A stretch of 64,000 nt of DNA from AWTP1-13 sp050248715 (GTDB lineage Bacteria; Pseudomonadota; Alphaproteobacteria; Rhizobiales; Hyphomicrobiaceae), in NCBI GenBank assembly GCA_050248715.1, contig JBFWRV010000018.1, positions 1 to 64,000 of the forward strand, written 5' to 3'. The notes beneath the pieces were generated by a model, which did no database searches, was not told where the DNA came from, and saw only the letters and a list, made by a program, of their open reading frames with translations. Below, piece by piece: positions 34,788 through 43,481 of the stretch (within the stretch, counting starts at the first letter, position 1; the number at the start of each line of letters is the position of its first letter). A program made the position numbers and the translations under genes.

Positions 34788-35815
34788 GCGCCTTGCGCGT
34801 CTCGCCGGCTGCTGTCGTCGGCCTCCTTGTCGTGGCTGCACTACCCTTGTTCGTGCACATCCTGTTCCCGGCCTCCGAGAAGTACTACCTGCACCTGCTC
34901 ATCCAGATCCTCCTCTGGTCGTTCATCTATACGGGCTGGTCTCTGATGGGCCGCTTCGGCCTCACCTCGCTCGGGCATGGCGCCTTCACCGGCATCGGCG
35001 CCTACGTGACGGTGCTGTTGTGGAACCAGGCGGGGCTCACGCCCTGGCTCGGCATACCCATCGCCGTCGTCATCGCGGCCGTCGTCGGCGTCCTCATCGG
35101 CTATCCCTGCTTCCGACTGCGCATCACCGGCCACTACTTTGCCCTGCTGACGCTGGCACTCACCGAGTTCGTGCGCCTGTGCATCGTGGGCCTGCGCGAC
35201 TACACCGGCGGCTCGCTCGGCACCCAGCCCTCCCGCCATGGCGACGGCATCTCGCTCCTTGCCATACAATTCGAGCCGGATCGCGTGCTCGCCTTCTACA
35301 TCGCTTTCGCGCTCTGGCTATTCGGCCTCTACGTCTGGCTCAGGGTCGACCGCAGCATGGATCGCTATGCCCTCGATGCCGCGAGCCAAGACGAGGACGC
35401 GGCGGCCAGCGTCGGCATCGACGTGACGCGCGAGAAGCTGAAGATCACGGCTCTGTCGTCTGCGCTGTGCGCCCTGGGCGGCGCGATCTACGGGCAATAC
35501 CAGATGTATATCAGCCCCGACACGATCGCGGGCCTCGGCATCTCGCTCAATATGGTGTTCGCCGTGATCGCCGGCGGCGTGTGGACGCTGCTCGGGCCGA
35601 CGGTCGGCGCGGTCTTCACCCAGGTCCTCGCGGAGGGGCTCCGCGTCGCGATCCAGGGCTCGGCGACGCTGAAGGGCATTCTCGGCAGCTCGGCCCTCGC
35701 TCTCGACCAGGCCATCTACGGGCTCCTGCTCGTCCTCTTCATCATCTACATGCCGAAAGGGATTCTCGGCACCGGCATCGACTGGTGGCGTCGCTGGCGC
35801 CGACGCAAGGCGTAA
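34784..35815 (+). CDS. ABC transporter permease, LivM-type
   Basis: A 343-residue inner-membrane permease. Landmarks are GWSLMGRFGLTSLGHGAFTGIGAYVTVLL, FRLRITGHYFALLTLALTEFVRL, AASQDEDAAASVGIDVTREKLKITALSSALCALGGAIYGQ and GGVWTLLGPTVGAVF. The end is FIIYMPKGILGTG plus a very basic tail WWRRWRRRKA. The start overlaps LivH by 4 bp. Completes the first importer: binding protein, two ATPases, two permeases. Confidence 0.92.
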   Translation: MSALRVSPAAVVGLLVVAALPLFVHILFPASEKYYLHLLIQILLWSFIYTGWSLMGRFGLTSLGHGAFTGIGAYVTVLLWNQAGLTPWLGIPIAVVIAAVVGVLIGYPCFRLRITGHYFALLTLALTEFVRLCIVGLRDYTGGSLGTQPSRHGDGISLLAIQFEPDRVLAFYIAFALWLFGLYVWLRVDRSMDRYALDAASQDEDAAASVGIDVTREKLKITALSSALCALGGAIYGQYQMYISPDTIAGLGISLNMVFAVIAGGVWTLLGPTVGAVFTQVLAEGLRVAIQGSATLKGILGSSALALDQAIYGLLLVLFIIYMPKGILGTGIDWWRRWRRRKA

Positions 35816-35956
35816 GTGCCCGGATTTCCGTTGCCCCGGCGCATCGGATGCCCGTCAACAGGTCAGTGCACGCTTGGCAGCGCGCGATGATCATGCGACC
35901 GTGCCCGCGGGGTTACACTCTCGGATTCGGGGCGCACCGCTGCGAGGGAAATTGCG

Positions 35957-37126
35957 ATGCCGAGCCTGCCGGAATCTCCGGCCGACGCGTTGATCGAGCG
36001 CGCCTCGGCCGGCCATGTCAGACGCCTGATTGTTCCGGCCCTCAAAGCCTTGCTGTCGGCACTGCTGATCGTGACCCTGGCGGCGCCGGCCGATGCGCGC
36101 AGGCGGCCCGTCCGCGAGCGCGTGGAAGAGGCCACCGCGCCGGCCCGCAAGCCCGAGGGTCCGCTCCAGATCATCGTTTCCCTGGGCAGCCAGCGCCTCT
36201 GGGTCTACGACAGGCAGGGGCTGCTCGAGACCTCCATCGTCTCGACCGGAACCGGCGGATTCCCGACGCCCGCCGGCGTGTTCGCCGTGATCGACAAGGA
36301 GAAGACGCACTACTCCAACATCTACCGCGGCGCGCCGATGCCCAACATGCAGCGCCTGACGATGTCGGGCGTCGCCCTGCACTCGGGCGTCACGACAGGC
36401 CGGCCGGCGTCGCACGGCTGCATCCGCGTGCCGCACGCCTTCTCCATCAAGCTGTTCAACCTGACGCAGCTCGGCGTGCGCGTCATCATCGCGCCCGAGG
36501 ACACCAAGCCCGAGGAGATTGCGCACGCGCGCCTGTTCGTGCGCAAGCCACCGCCGCCCGTCGAGGACCTCGATCTGACGGCGGCCAAGGGTGTCGCCGT
36601 TGCAAGCGCCACGGCCCTCACCGAGGCGGCAGCCAACGTCAAGGTCGGCAAGATAACGGCCTGGCGGGCGGGGGTCCTGCGCGCCCTCCCCATATCGGTC
36701 ATGATCAGCAAGGCCGAGGGCAAGGTGCTCATTCGCCACGGCTTCCGCCAGATCTACGAGGCGCCGGTCACCATTCGTGACCCCGAGCGTCCGCTCGGCA
36801 CGCACGTCTACACGGCGACGGAGTTCATCGACGGCGGCGACACGATGCGCTGGCTTGCGGTCACCGTGCCGGAATCGAAGGACGGTCCCGCCGTCGCTCG
36901 CAAGGTATCGCGCGCGGCCCGCAGCGAGCCGGAGCCGATGATCCCGGGCAGCCTAGGGCCGGCGTCGACCGCGGCGCAAGCGCTCGACCGCATCGACCTG
37001 CCGCAAGAGGCCATCGACCGCATCTCGCAGAGCATCACGCCCGGCACCTCGCTCATCGTCTCCGACCACGGCAACAACCGTGAGATGCGCGCCTACGGCA
37101 CCGACTTCATCGTGCTGACGCGCTGA
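35957..37126 (+). CDS. L,D-transpeptidase (YkuD/ErfK type)
   Basis: A 389-residue envelope enzyme. A signal/anchor segment lies at ~22-46 (IVPALKALLSALLIVTLAAPADA). The YkuD domain spans about 68-178: PLQIIVSLGSQRLWVYDRQGLLETSIVSTGTGGFPTPAGVFAV and LHSGVTTGRPASHGCIRVP, with the catalytic H153-G-C155. It forms 3-3 crosslinks in peptidoglycan or attaches outer-membrane proteins. The C-terminal ~200 residues have no recognised domain. ATG 35957 is used because the signal follows. Upstream gap 35816-35956 has no gene. Confidence 0.9.
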   Translation: MPSLPESPADALIERASAGHVRRLIVPALKALLSALLIVTLAAPADARRRPVRERVEEATAPARKPEGPLQIIVSLGSQRLWVYDRQGLLETSIVSTGTGGFPTPAGVFAVIDKEKTHYSNIYRGAPMPNMQRLTMSGVALHSGVTTGRPASHGCIRVPHAFSIKLFNLTQLGVRVIIAPEDTKPEEIAHARLFVRKPPPPVEDLDLTAAKGVAVASATALTEAAANVKVGKITAWRAGVLRALPISVMISKAEGKVLIRHGFRQIYEAPVTIRDPERPLGTHVYTATEFIDGGDTMRWLAVTVPESKDGPAVARKVSRAARSEPEPMIPGSLGPASTAAQALDRIDLPQEAIDRISQSITPGTSLIVSDHGNNREMRAYGTDFIVLTR

Positions 37127-37152
37127 CGGGACGGCGATGCCGCCGCCTGGCC

Positions 37153-39126
37153 TCATCGCTCCGCCAGTGCCAGTTCCACCAGCAGCTGGCGGTTTGCGAC
37201 CTGGTCGCCGGCCTTGACGGCCAGCCGCACCACACGGCCGCTCGCCTGTGCCATCATTTCGTGCTGCATCTTCATGGCCTCGACCACGACGAGGCGCTGA
37301 CCCTTGGTCACGGTATCGCCCTCGGCCACCAGCACGGCCGCGACCTTGCCGTTCATGGGCGCACGCAACTCCGTGTCCGATGCCTCGGCGGCCCCGCCGA
37401 CCGAGCGCGGCGCGTACAGCGTCTCGCGCACGGCAAAATCCCGCGCGCCGCATTTGAGATGGAGGGTGTCGCCCGCGAAAAGGTGGAATGCCTTTTCCTC
37501 CCGACCTTCGATGCTGGCTCGGACACTGCCGCCGCCATCGTCGGCGATCCTGATGTCGAGTGCGCCCGCATCGCCGTCGACGCGATAATGCCTCGGGCCG
37601 AGCACGGTGACCGACCGCGTCAGTGGCGCGCCTCCGGCCTCCAGCTTCAAGGGCCATGCGAGCGCACCGCTCGATGACCAGCTTCGCGCGGGATCGTGGC
37701 CATGCTGCCGCGCGCCCGCCTCGAACCAGAGCACTGCCGCCAGCGCGAGCACGCCGGCGTCGAACTCTGGTGGCACCACCTTGCCGAAGTGCTTGGGGAT
37801 GAACTCGGTCGTCGCCTTGCCCGCCACGAATTCGGGATGGGTCAGCGCATCGATCAGGAATGCCCTGTTGGTCATGGGCCCGAGCGCGATCGTGTTCTCC
37901 AGCGCCTGCACCAGGCGTCGCCGCGCCTCCTCGCGCGTGGCGCCGGTGGCAATGATCTTTGCCAGCATCGGATCGTAAAACGGGGTGATCTGCTCGCTCG
38001 CATCGAGGCCGTGATCCACGCGCACGCCCGGCCCGGACGGGGCACGCCACGCCTCGAGCCGGCCCGCCTGCGGCAGGAAGCCCAAGTGCGGCGCCTCGGC
38101 GTAAAGGCGCGCCTCGATGGCGTGGCCCAGGATCGGCGTCCCGTTCTGCCCGGCCGGCAAGGGCTCGCCGGCGGCAATGCGCAGCTGCAGCGCGACGAGA
38201 TCGAGGCCGGTTACCAGCTCCGTGACTGGGTGCTCGACCTGCAGCCGCGTGTTCATCTCCAAGAAGTAGAAGGCACCGTCCGGGGTCAGCAGGAACTCCA
38301 CGGTGCCGGCGTTGCTGTAGCCGATCGCACGCGCTGCTGCGACCGCGGCGGCGCCCATGCGCGAGCGCAGCTCCGCATCGACCGCGGGCGACGGCGCCTC
38401 CTCCAGCACCTTCTGGTGCCGGCGCTGCACGGAGCAGTCGCGCTCGCCCAGGTGGATCAACCGGCCGTGCACGTCGCCGAGGACCTGGATCTCCACGTGG
38501 CGCGCATTCGACACCGCCTTCTCCAGAATCAGCTCGCCGGAGCCGAATGCGCTGGCAGCCTCCGCGCGCGCGGTCGCCAACGCCGCCGCAAGATCGTTTC
38601 TGGCAGCGACGAGCCGCATGCCGCGACCGCCGCCGCCCGCCGCGGCCTTGACCATGACGGGAAAGCCGACGCGGTCGGCCTCGCGCGCCAGCGTCGTATC
38701 CGACTGGTCTGCGCCCTGATAGCCCGGCACACAGGGTACGCCCGCACGCGCCATGCGCCGCTTGGCTTCGGCCTTGTTGCCCATGGCGGCGATGGCCTCG
38801 GCGCTCGGACCGATGAAAACGAGGCCGGCTTGCGCGCATGCGCGGGCGAACCCGGCATTCTCCGACAGGAAGCCGTAGCCGGGATGCACGGCATCGGCGC
38901 CGAGCCGTCGGGCCGCGCCCAGGATTGCCTCCGTGTCGAGATAGCTCGCCTGCGCCTCGGGCGGTCCGATACACGCGGCGACATCGGCCGTCCGCACATG
39001 CAGCGCCTCAGCATCGGCTTGCGAATAGACTGCGGCCGTGCGGTAGCCCATCGCCTTTGCCGTGCGCATGATGCGGCAGGCGATCTCGCCGCGGTTGGCG
39101 ACAAGGATGGTGCGAAACTCAGGCAT
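37153..39126 (-). CDS. atuF: biotin carboxylase/BCCP alpha subunit of an acyl-CoA carboxylase (geranyl-CoA-type)
   Basis: A 657-residue biotin-dependent carboxylase alpha subunit: biotin carboxylase N-domain (FRTILVANRGEIACRIMRTAKAMGYRTAAVYS), ATP-grasp region with AAAGGGGRGMRLV, the catalytic region QVEHPVTELVTGLDLVALQLRIAAGEPLP, and a C-terminal biotinyl domain with VEAMKMQHE (biotin on Lys619). It carboxylates biotin with bicarbonate and ATP; the beta subunit at 41708 transfers the carboxyl group. Sequence alone cannot separate geranyl-CoA from 3-methylcrotonyl-CoA carboxylase, but gene order matches atuF. ATG 39126 is preferred; an ATG three codons upstream at 39135 lies inside the palindromic repeat. 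Confidence 0.85.
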   Translation of the reverse strand: MPEFRTILVANRGEIACRIMRTAKAMGYRTAAVYSQADAEALHVRTADVAACIGPPEAQASYLDTEAILGAARRLGADAVHPGYGFLSENAGFARACAQAGLVFIGPSAEAIAAMGNKAEAKRRMARAGVPCVPGYQGADQSDTTLAREADRVGFPVMVKAAAGGGGRGMRLVAARNDLAAALATARAEAASAFGSGELILEKAVSNARHVEIQVLGDVHGRLIHLGERDCSVQRRHQKVLEEAPSPAVDAELRSRMGAAAVAAARAIGYSNAGTVEFLLTPDGAFYFLEMNTRLQVEHPVTELVTGLDLVALQLRIAAGEPLPAGQNGTPILGHAIEARLYAEAPHLGFLPQAGRLEAWRAPSGPGVRVDHGLDASEQITPFYDPMLAKIIATGATREEARRRLVQALENTIALGPMTNRAFLIDALTHPEFVAGKATTEFIPKHFGKVVPPEFDAGVLALAAVLWFEAGARQHGHDPARSWSSSGALAWPLKLEAGGAPLTRSVTVLGPRHYRVDGDAGALDIRIADDGGGSVRASIEGREEKAFHLFAGDTLHLKCGARDFAVRETLYAPRSVGGAAEASDTELRAPMNGKVAAVLVAEGDTVTKGQRLVVVEAMKMQHEMMAQASGRVVRLAVKAGDQVANRQLLVELALAER

Positions 39127-39130
39127 GACT

Positions 39131-39270
39131 GCCATCCCGGCCGGAGCGCGTCATGCTGGAAGCATGCCTTCGGCATGAGGCGGAGAGCGGGGACCGAGGG
39201 CCTCGAATTCCTCGCTCACTTCGCGACTCTGGGTCCCGCATATTGTGCTGACGCGCAATTCCGGGATGAG
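39131..39270. repeat. dispersed palindromic repeat, family 1
   Basis: Begins GCCATCCCGGCCGGAGCGCG and ends GACGCGCAATTCCGGGATGA; the termini are inverted repeats and the inside carries the CATGCTGGAAGCATGCCTTCGGCATG sub-hairpin. The alternative ATG at 39135 of the carboxylase alpha gene is inside this element, so the repeat borders or forms the gene start. Confidence 0.7.
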
Positions 39271-39279
39271 ATCCCCTCA

Positions 39280-40083
39280 TCACAACCTCTCCACCTTCGC
39301 GAACCACGCCGGCTTGCGCTTCTCGACGAAGGCGCGGATGCCCTCCCGCGCCTCGCCGGCGAGCGCCGCGGCAAACGTGTGCGAGGCCGAATCGAGCGTG
39401 AGGCCGAGCGGCTCGCGCAGCGAGGACCGCACCAGCTTCTTCGTCGCCGCCACCGCCTCGGGAGCACAGCGCAGCACCTGGTTGACGGCGGCCGCACCCC
39501 TGGCGCGAAGGTCGTCCTGCCCGTCGGCAAGCTCGTGGACGAGGCCGATGCGCAGGGCTTCCTCGGCATCGAGCCGCAGGCCGAAGCTCGCCATCCGCCG
39601 TGCCTGTGCGTAGCCGATGCGCATTGCTACGAACGGGGCGATCTGCGCCGGGACCAGCCCCACGGTTACCTCCGGCGTGCCAATCCTTACCTCCTTGTCG
39701 GCGATGACCCAGTCGGCGATGGCGACGAGCCCGACGCCGCCGCCCATTGCCGCGCCCTCAATGAGCGCGATCACCGCCTTGGGCAGCGTGTCGGCCAGCT
39801 CCAGCAGCGCACCGAAGCGGCGATTGGAGGCCGCCGTCGCATCCGCGCTGGCGTCGCCGGCAGCCCGCCCCTCCATGCCCTTGAGATCGCCGCCGGAGCA
39901 GAAGGTGCCGCCGGCGCCGGCCAGCACCACGGCGCGGGCGCTCGCGTCATCGCGCGCCTGGGTGAGCACCTCGCCGAGCTCGCGCACCATGGTCGGCGAC
40001 AGCGCGTTGCGCGCCTCGGGTCGGTTGAGCGTGACCTTCATCACCGGCCCGTCGCGCGCCACAACTAGTGTCTCATAGGGCAT
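39280..40083 (-). CDS. atuE: enoyl-CoA hydratase (isohexenylglutaconyl-CoA/methylglutaconyl-CoA type)
   Basis: A 267-residue crotonase. It shows MKVTLNRPEARNALSPTM, the oxyanion segment GAGGTFCSGGDLKGM, and KAVIALIEGAAMGGGVGLVAIADWVIA; GTPEVTVGLVPAQIAPFVAMRIGYAQARRMA is the second active-site region, with Glu in TPEV. The architecture matches AtuE/LiuC hydratases that add water to glutaconyl-CoA derivatives after carboxylation. Its position between the alpha subunit and acyl-CoA dehydrogenase genes follows atuD-E-F. ATG 40083 follows AAGGAG. Confidence 0.85.
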   Translation of the reverse strand: MPYETLVVARDGPVMKVTLNRPEARNALSPTMVRELGEVLTQARDDASARAVVLAGAGGTFCSGGDLKGMEGRAAGDASADATAASNRRFGALLELADTLPKAVIALIEGAAMGGGVGLVAIADWVIADKEVRIGTPEVTVGLVPAQIAPFVAMRIGYAQARRMASFGLRLDAEEALRIGLVHELADGQDDLRARGAAAVNQVLRCAPEAVAATKKLVRSSLREPLGLTLDSASHTFAAALAGEAREGIRAFVEKRKPAWFAKVERL

Positions 40084-40099
40084 GGCTTGTGCTCCTTAT

Positions 40100-40208
40100 G
40101 TCATCCCGGCCGAGGGCGACAGCCTGAGAGCCGGACCCAGGGCAACGAATGCCGCCGGTCCTATGGTCCTGGGTCCCGGATATTCGCTTGGCGAATTCCG
40201 GGATGACA
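40100..40208. repeat. dispersed palindromic repeat, family 1
   Basis: Starts GTCATCCCGGCCGAGGGCGA and ends GGCGAATTCCGGGATGACA; CCTGGGTCCCGGAT is a shared inner block. Located between the acyl-CoA dehydrogenase and hydratase genes of the atu-like cluster, so it is transcribed with them. Confidence 0.7.
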
Positions 40209-40212
40209 GAAC

Positions 40213-41373
40213 TCACCGGTTCCGCTTGCCCGGCAGTATCCCCATGTGCTTGCAGATGATCGACAGCATGATCTCGTCGGCGCCGCCGCCGATGGAGCCG
40301 AGCCGGGTGTCGCGGTAGGCGCGCGAGATCGAGCTCTCGTTCATGAAGCCCATGCCGCCCCAGTATTGCAGGCAGGCGTCGGATATCTCGCGCGACAGCC
40401 GGCCGCTTTTAAGTTTCGCCATGGAGGCGAGCATCGTCACGTCCTCGCCCTTCAGCATCAGCTCGGCCGCCCGATAGGTGATCGCGCGCAGCATCTCCAC
40501 TTCCGTCTTCAACTCGGCCAGGCGGAAGTGCACCACCTGGTTGTCCAGGATCGATTGACCGAAGGCCTTGCGCTGCCCGGTGTACGCGATCGTGTCCTCG
40601 ATCATGCGCTCCTTAGCGATGAGTCCGGCCGCGGCCGCATACAGCCGCTCCTCCTGGAACTGCAGCATCTGGTAGGTGAAGCCTTCGCCTTCCTTGCCGA
40701 TCAGGTAGCGCTGCGGCACGCGCACGTCCTCGAAGAAGATCTGCGCGGTATCGGAGGCGCGCATGCCCATCTTGTCGAGCTTGCGCGCGATCGTGACGCC
40801 CTTGGTCTTCATCGGCAGGCAGATGAGCGACTTGTTCTTGTGCACTGGCCCTTCGGACGTGTTGGCGAGCAGACACATCCAGTCGGCCTGTGTGCCGCTC
40901 GTCGTCCACATCTTCCCGCCGTTGATGATGTAGTCGCCGCCGTCCTTGCGGGCCGTGGTCTTGATGGAGGCGACATCGGAGCCGGCGCCGACCTCAGATA
41001 CGCCGAGGCAGGCGACGTAGTCGCCCGCGATCGACGGCACCAGGAACTCCTTGCACAGCTCCTCCGAGCCGAAGCGCGACAGCGCCGGCGTCGCCATGTC
41101 GGTCTGCACGCCGATCGCCATCGGCACGCCGCCGCAGCGGATGTGACCGAGCGTTTCGAGGAATACGAGCTGATAGGAATAGTCGAGCCCCATGCCGCCA
41201 TACTTGGTGGGCTTGTTGATGCCGAGGTAGCCCTGGTCCCCCATCTTCTTGAAGACATCGTGGGCCGGGAAGATGCCGGCCTCCTCCCATGCGTCCACGT
41301 GCGGGTTGATCTCCGCATCGATGAATTTCTTCACGTTGCGGCGAATGCCCTCGTGCTCCTGGGTGAACTCCAT
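40213..41373 (-). CDS. atuD: acyl-CoA dehydrogenase, citronellyl-CoA dehydrogenase-like
   Basis: A 386-residue flavin enzyme. It has FTQEHEGIRRNVKKFIDAEINPHVDAWEEAGIFPAHDVF, the FAD/substrate block CLGVSEVGAGSDVASIKTTA, GGKMWTTSGTQADWMCLLAN, and a C-terminal YWGGMGFMNESSISRAYRD. The catalytic base appears to be Glu242 (QFQEERLY), the isovaleryl-/long-chain-type position; the usual C-terminal Glu of medium-chain enzymes is absent (IGGGADEIM). That placement suits branched substrates such as citronellyl-CoA. ATG 41373 follows GGGAGG. Neighbours: DUF3303 gene 23 bp upstream. Confidence 0.88.
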   Translation of the reverse strand: MEFTQEHEGIRRNVKKFIDAEINPHVDAWEEAGIFPAHDVFKKMGDQGYLGINKPTKYGGMGLDYSYQLVFLETLGHIRCGGVPMAIGVQTDMATPALSRFGSEELCKEFLVPSIAGDYVACLGVSEVGAGSDVASIKTTARKDGGDYIINGGKMWTTSGTQADWMCLLANTSEGPVHKNKSLICLPMKTKGVTIARKLDKMGMRASDTAQIFFEDVRVPQRYLIGKEGEGFTYQMLQFQEERLYAAAAGLIAKERMIEDTIAYTGQRKAFGQSILDNQVVHFRLAELKTEVEMLRAITYRAAELMLKGEDVTMLASMAKLKSGRLSREISDACLQYWGGMGFMNESSISRAYRDTRLGSIGGGADEIMLSIICKHMGILPGKRNR

Positions 41374-41395
41374 GCCGCTTCCTCCCTGTACGTCT

Positions 41396-41695
41396 TCATT
41401 CTGATTGGGACTTCGGTTGATCGAGATAGGGCGTCACCACCTCCCGTGTCTCCTTGCTCGGAACGACCGGGACGATCTCGAACGTGGCGCCGAGCCCCCG
41501 CCATTGCAGCACCCACTCTTGCAGCAGCCGCGCGTCGTCGCAGCGCATGAGCTGGAAGCAGCGGGAGAAGTTGGGCTCGATCCAGCTGTCGATGTATTCG
41601 AGGCCGTCGGGCAGCTTGCGCCCTTTGTCGCGCAAGTGCCGGTAGATCGGCACCATGTCGTGGTCGCGGAAGCGCTCGATGACCATGAACAGCAT
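41396..41695 (-). CDS. DUF3303 family protein
   Basis: A 99-residue cytosolic protein. The pattern MLFMVIERFRDHDMVPIYRHLRDKGRKLPDGLEYIDSWIEPNFSRCFQLMRCDDARLLQEWVLQWRGLGATFEIVPVVPS matches DUF3303, a ferredoxin-like-fold family of unknown role. It lies 12 bp downstream of the carboxylase beta stop and 22 bp before the dehydrogenase, so is co-expressed with the atu-like genes. It is not part of the known atu set. Could be a small dimeric binding or monooxygenase-like subunit; function unknown. Confidence 0.75.
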   Translation of the reverse strand: MLFMVIERFRDHDMVPIYRHLRDKGRKLPDGLEYIDSWIEPNFSRCFQLMRCDDARLLQEWVLQWRGLGATFEIVPVVPSKETREVVTPYLDQPKSQSE

Positions 41696-41707
41696 GGGCC
41701 TCAGCCT

Positions 41708-43327
41708 CTACATGCGCGCGACACCGAAGGTGTTGGGCTTCAGGGGGCGCAGCTCGGCCTCGCGGCAGACCGACAGGCACAGGCCGAGCACGCGGCGGCT
41801 GTCGCGCGGATCGATCAGGCCATCGTCCCACAGCCGTGCGGTGGCGAAAAGCGCCGTGCTCTCCTTCTCCATCCGCCCGACGACGGCCGCCTTCATGCCC
41901 TCGAGCTTCTTGTGATCGATCGGCTTGCCGTCGCGCTTGAGCTTCTCCTCGGTGACGATGGCGAGCACGCCCGCGGCCTGCTCCGGTCCCATCACGGCAA
42001 TGCGGTTGTTGGGCCAGGCAAAGATGAACCGGGGATCGTAGGCGCGGCCGCACATGCCGTAGTTGCCGGCCCCGAAGCTCGCACCGATGTGCAGGGTGAG
42101 CTTGGGCACGCGTGCGTTGGCGACGGCCTGGATCATCTTGGAGCCGTGCTTGACGATGCCGGCGCGTTCCGCCTCGCGGCCTACCATGTAGCCGGTGGTG
42201 TTCTGCAGGAAAACGATGGGCGTGTCGACCTGGTCGCAGAGCTGGATGAACTGCGCGGCCTTCACCGAGCCTTCGGCGTCGATCGGCCCGTTGTTGCCGA
42301 TGATGCCGACAGCCTCGCCGTCGATCGCCGCCTGGCCGCATACCGTCTGCGCGCCGTAGAGCGGCTTGAAGTCGAGAAAATCGGAATCGTCGATGAGCCG
42401 GGCAATCACCTCGCGCACATCGTAGGGCTTGCGATAGTCGATCGGCACGACACCGCAGAGCTCGTCAGGGCTGTAGCGCGGCTCCTTCGCGGCCTTGCGC
42501 GGCAGCGGCGTCAGGCGCTCGTTCCAGGGTAGTGCCGCCATGATCCGGCGCGCGACGTTGAGGGCGTCCGCATCGTCCTCGGCCAGATACTCGGCGACAC
42601 CGGACGCCGTTGCATGCATCTCTGCCCCGCCCAGCTCCTCGTCGCTGGCGATCTCGCCGGTCGCTGCTTTCAGCAGCGGTGGGCCGGCGAGGAAAATCTT
42701 GGACCGCTTCTTCACGACCACAACGTAATCAGAGAGGCCCGGATGATAGGCACCTCCGGCAGTGGATGAGCCGTGCACCACGGCGACGTGCGGAATGCCC
42801 TGCGCCGACATGCGCGCCATGTTGGCGAACGTGCGGCCGCCGTCGACGAAGATCTCGGCTTGATAGTTGAGATTGGCACCCCCGGATTCGACGAGCGAGA
42901 TGTAGGGCAGCTTGTTGGCGAGCACGATCTCCTGCACGCGCAGGTTCTTGCGCAGGCCCATGGGTGCCGTGGTGCCGCCCTTGATGCCGGAGTCGCTGGC
43001 CGTGATGACCGAGCGCACGCCCGACACGGTGCCGATGCCGGCGATCACCCCGCCGCCCTGGATGTTCTCCGCCCCGTCGTCATCGTGCATGTTGAGGCCC
43101 GCGAGCGTTGAGATCTCCAGGAACGGCGAGCCTCGGTCGATAAGGTGGGCGATGCGTTGACGCGGGGTGAGCTGTCCCCGCTTCTGGAACATGGGCAGCT
43201 TGGCGTTCGACGTTTCGCGCACTCGCTGCTCGAGCGCGCGAAACTGCTCGACGAACGCCAGCATGTCCTGGCGGTTGGCCTGAAACGTCTCGGAGTTGGG
43301 ATCGATGCGGGACTGAATGACGGCCAT
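41708..43327 (-). CDS. atuC: carboxyltransferase beta subunit (geranyl-CoA carboxylase-like)
   Basis: A 539-residue subunit with two crotonase-like halves. Landmarks: FQKRGQLTPRQRIAHLIDRGSPFLEI, VESGGANLNYQAEIFVDGGRTFANMARMSAQGIPHVAVVHGSSTAGGAYHPGLSD (first oxyanion site), LAGPPLLKAATGEIASDEELGGAEMHA, FLQNTTGYMVGREAERAGIVKHGSKM and LTLHIGASFGAGNYGMCGRAYDPRFIFAWPNNRIAVMG. Methylcrotonyl and geranyl carboxylases share this layout; the ...PGLSDYVVVV form here seems nearer to the terpenoid enzyme than to LiuB. Start ATG 43327; a family-1 repeat directly precedes it, so the longer frame upstream is excluded. Confidence 0.86.
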   Translation of the reverse strand: MAVIQSRIDPNSETFQANRQDMLAFVEQFRALEQRVRETSNAKLPMFQKRGQLTPRQRIAHLIDRGSPFLEISTLAGLNMHDDDGAENIQGGGVIAGIGTVSGVRSVITASDSGIKGGTTAPMGLRKNLRVQEIVLANKLPYISLVESGGANLNYQAEIFVDGGRTFANMARMSAQGIPHVAVVHGSSTAGGAYHPGLSDYVVVVKKRSKIFLAGPPLLKAATGEIASDEELGGAEMHATASGVAEYLAEDDADALNVARRIMAALPWNERLTPLPRKAAKEPRYSPDELCGVVPIDYRKPYDVREVIARLIDDSDFLDFKPLYGAQTVCGQAAIDGEAVGIIGNNGPIDAEGSVKAAQFIQLCDQVDTPIVFLQNTTGYMVGREAERAGIVKHGSKMIQAVANARVPKLTLHIGASFGAGNYGMCGRAYDPRFIFAWPNNRIAVMGPEQAAGVLAIVTEEKLKRDGKPIDHKKLEGMKAAVVGRMEKESTALFATARLWDDGLIDPRDSRRVLGLCLSVCREAELRPLKPNTFGVARM

Positions 43328-43331
43328 GGCT

Positions 43332-43473
43332 GTCATCCCGGCCGCAGCGCGGCATGCTGGAAGCATGCCTTCGGCAGGACGCGCAGAGCCGGGACCCAGG
43401 GCTGCCGACCCCGCGTTCGCCTTGCGGCTCTGAATCCCGGATACTGCGCTGACGCGCAATTCCGGGATGACAG
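43332..43473. repeat. dispersed palindromic repeat, family 1
   Basis: Starts GTCATCCCGGCCGCAGCGCGG and ends CGCAATTCCGGGATGACAG, with the same CATGCTGGAAGCATGCCTTCGGCA sub-hairpin as the copy at 39131. It abuts the carboxylase beta ATG (43327), leaving no conventional ribosome-binding site upstream of that gene, a point worth attention. Confidence 0.72.
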
Positions 43474-43481
43474 CCTCGTCA

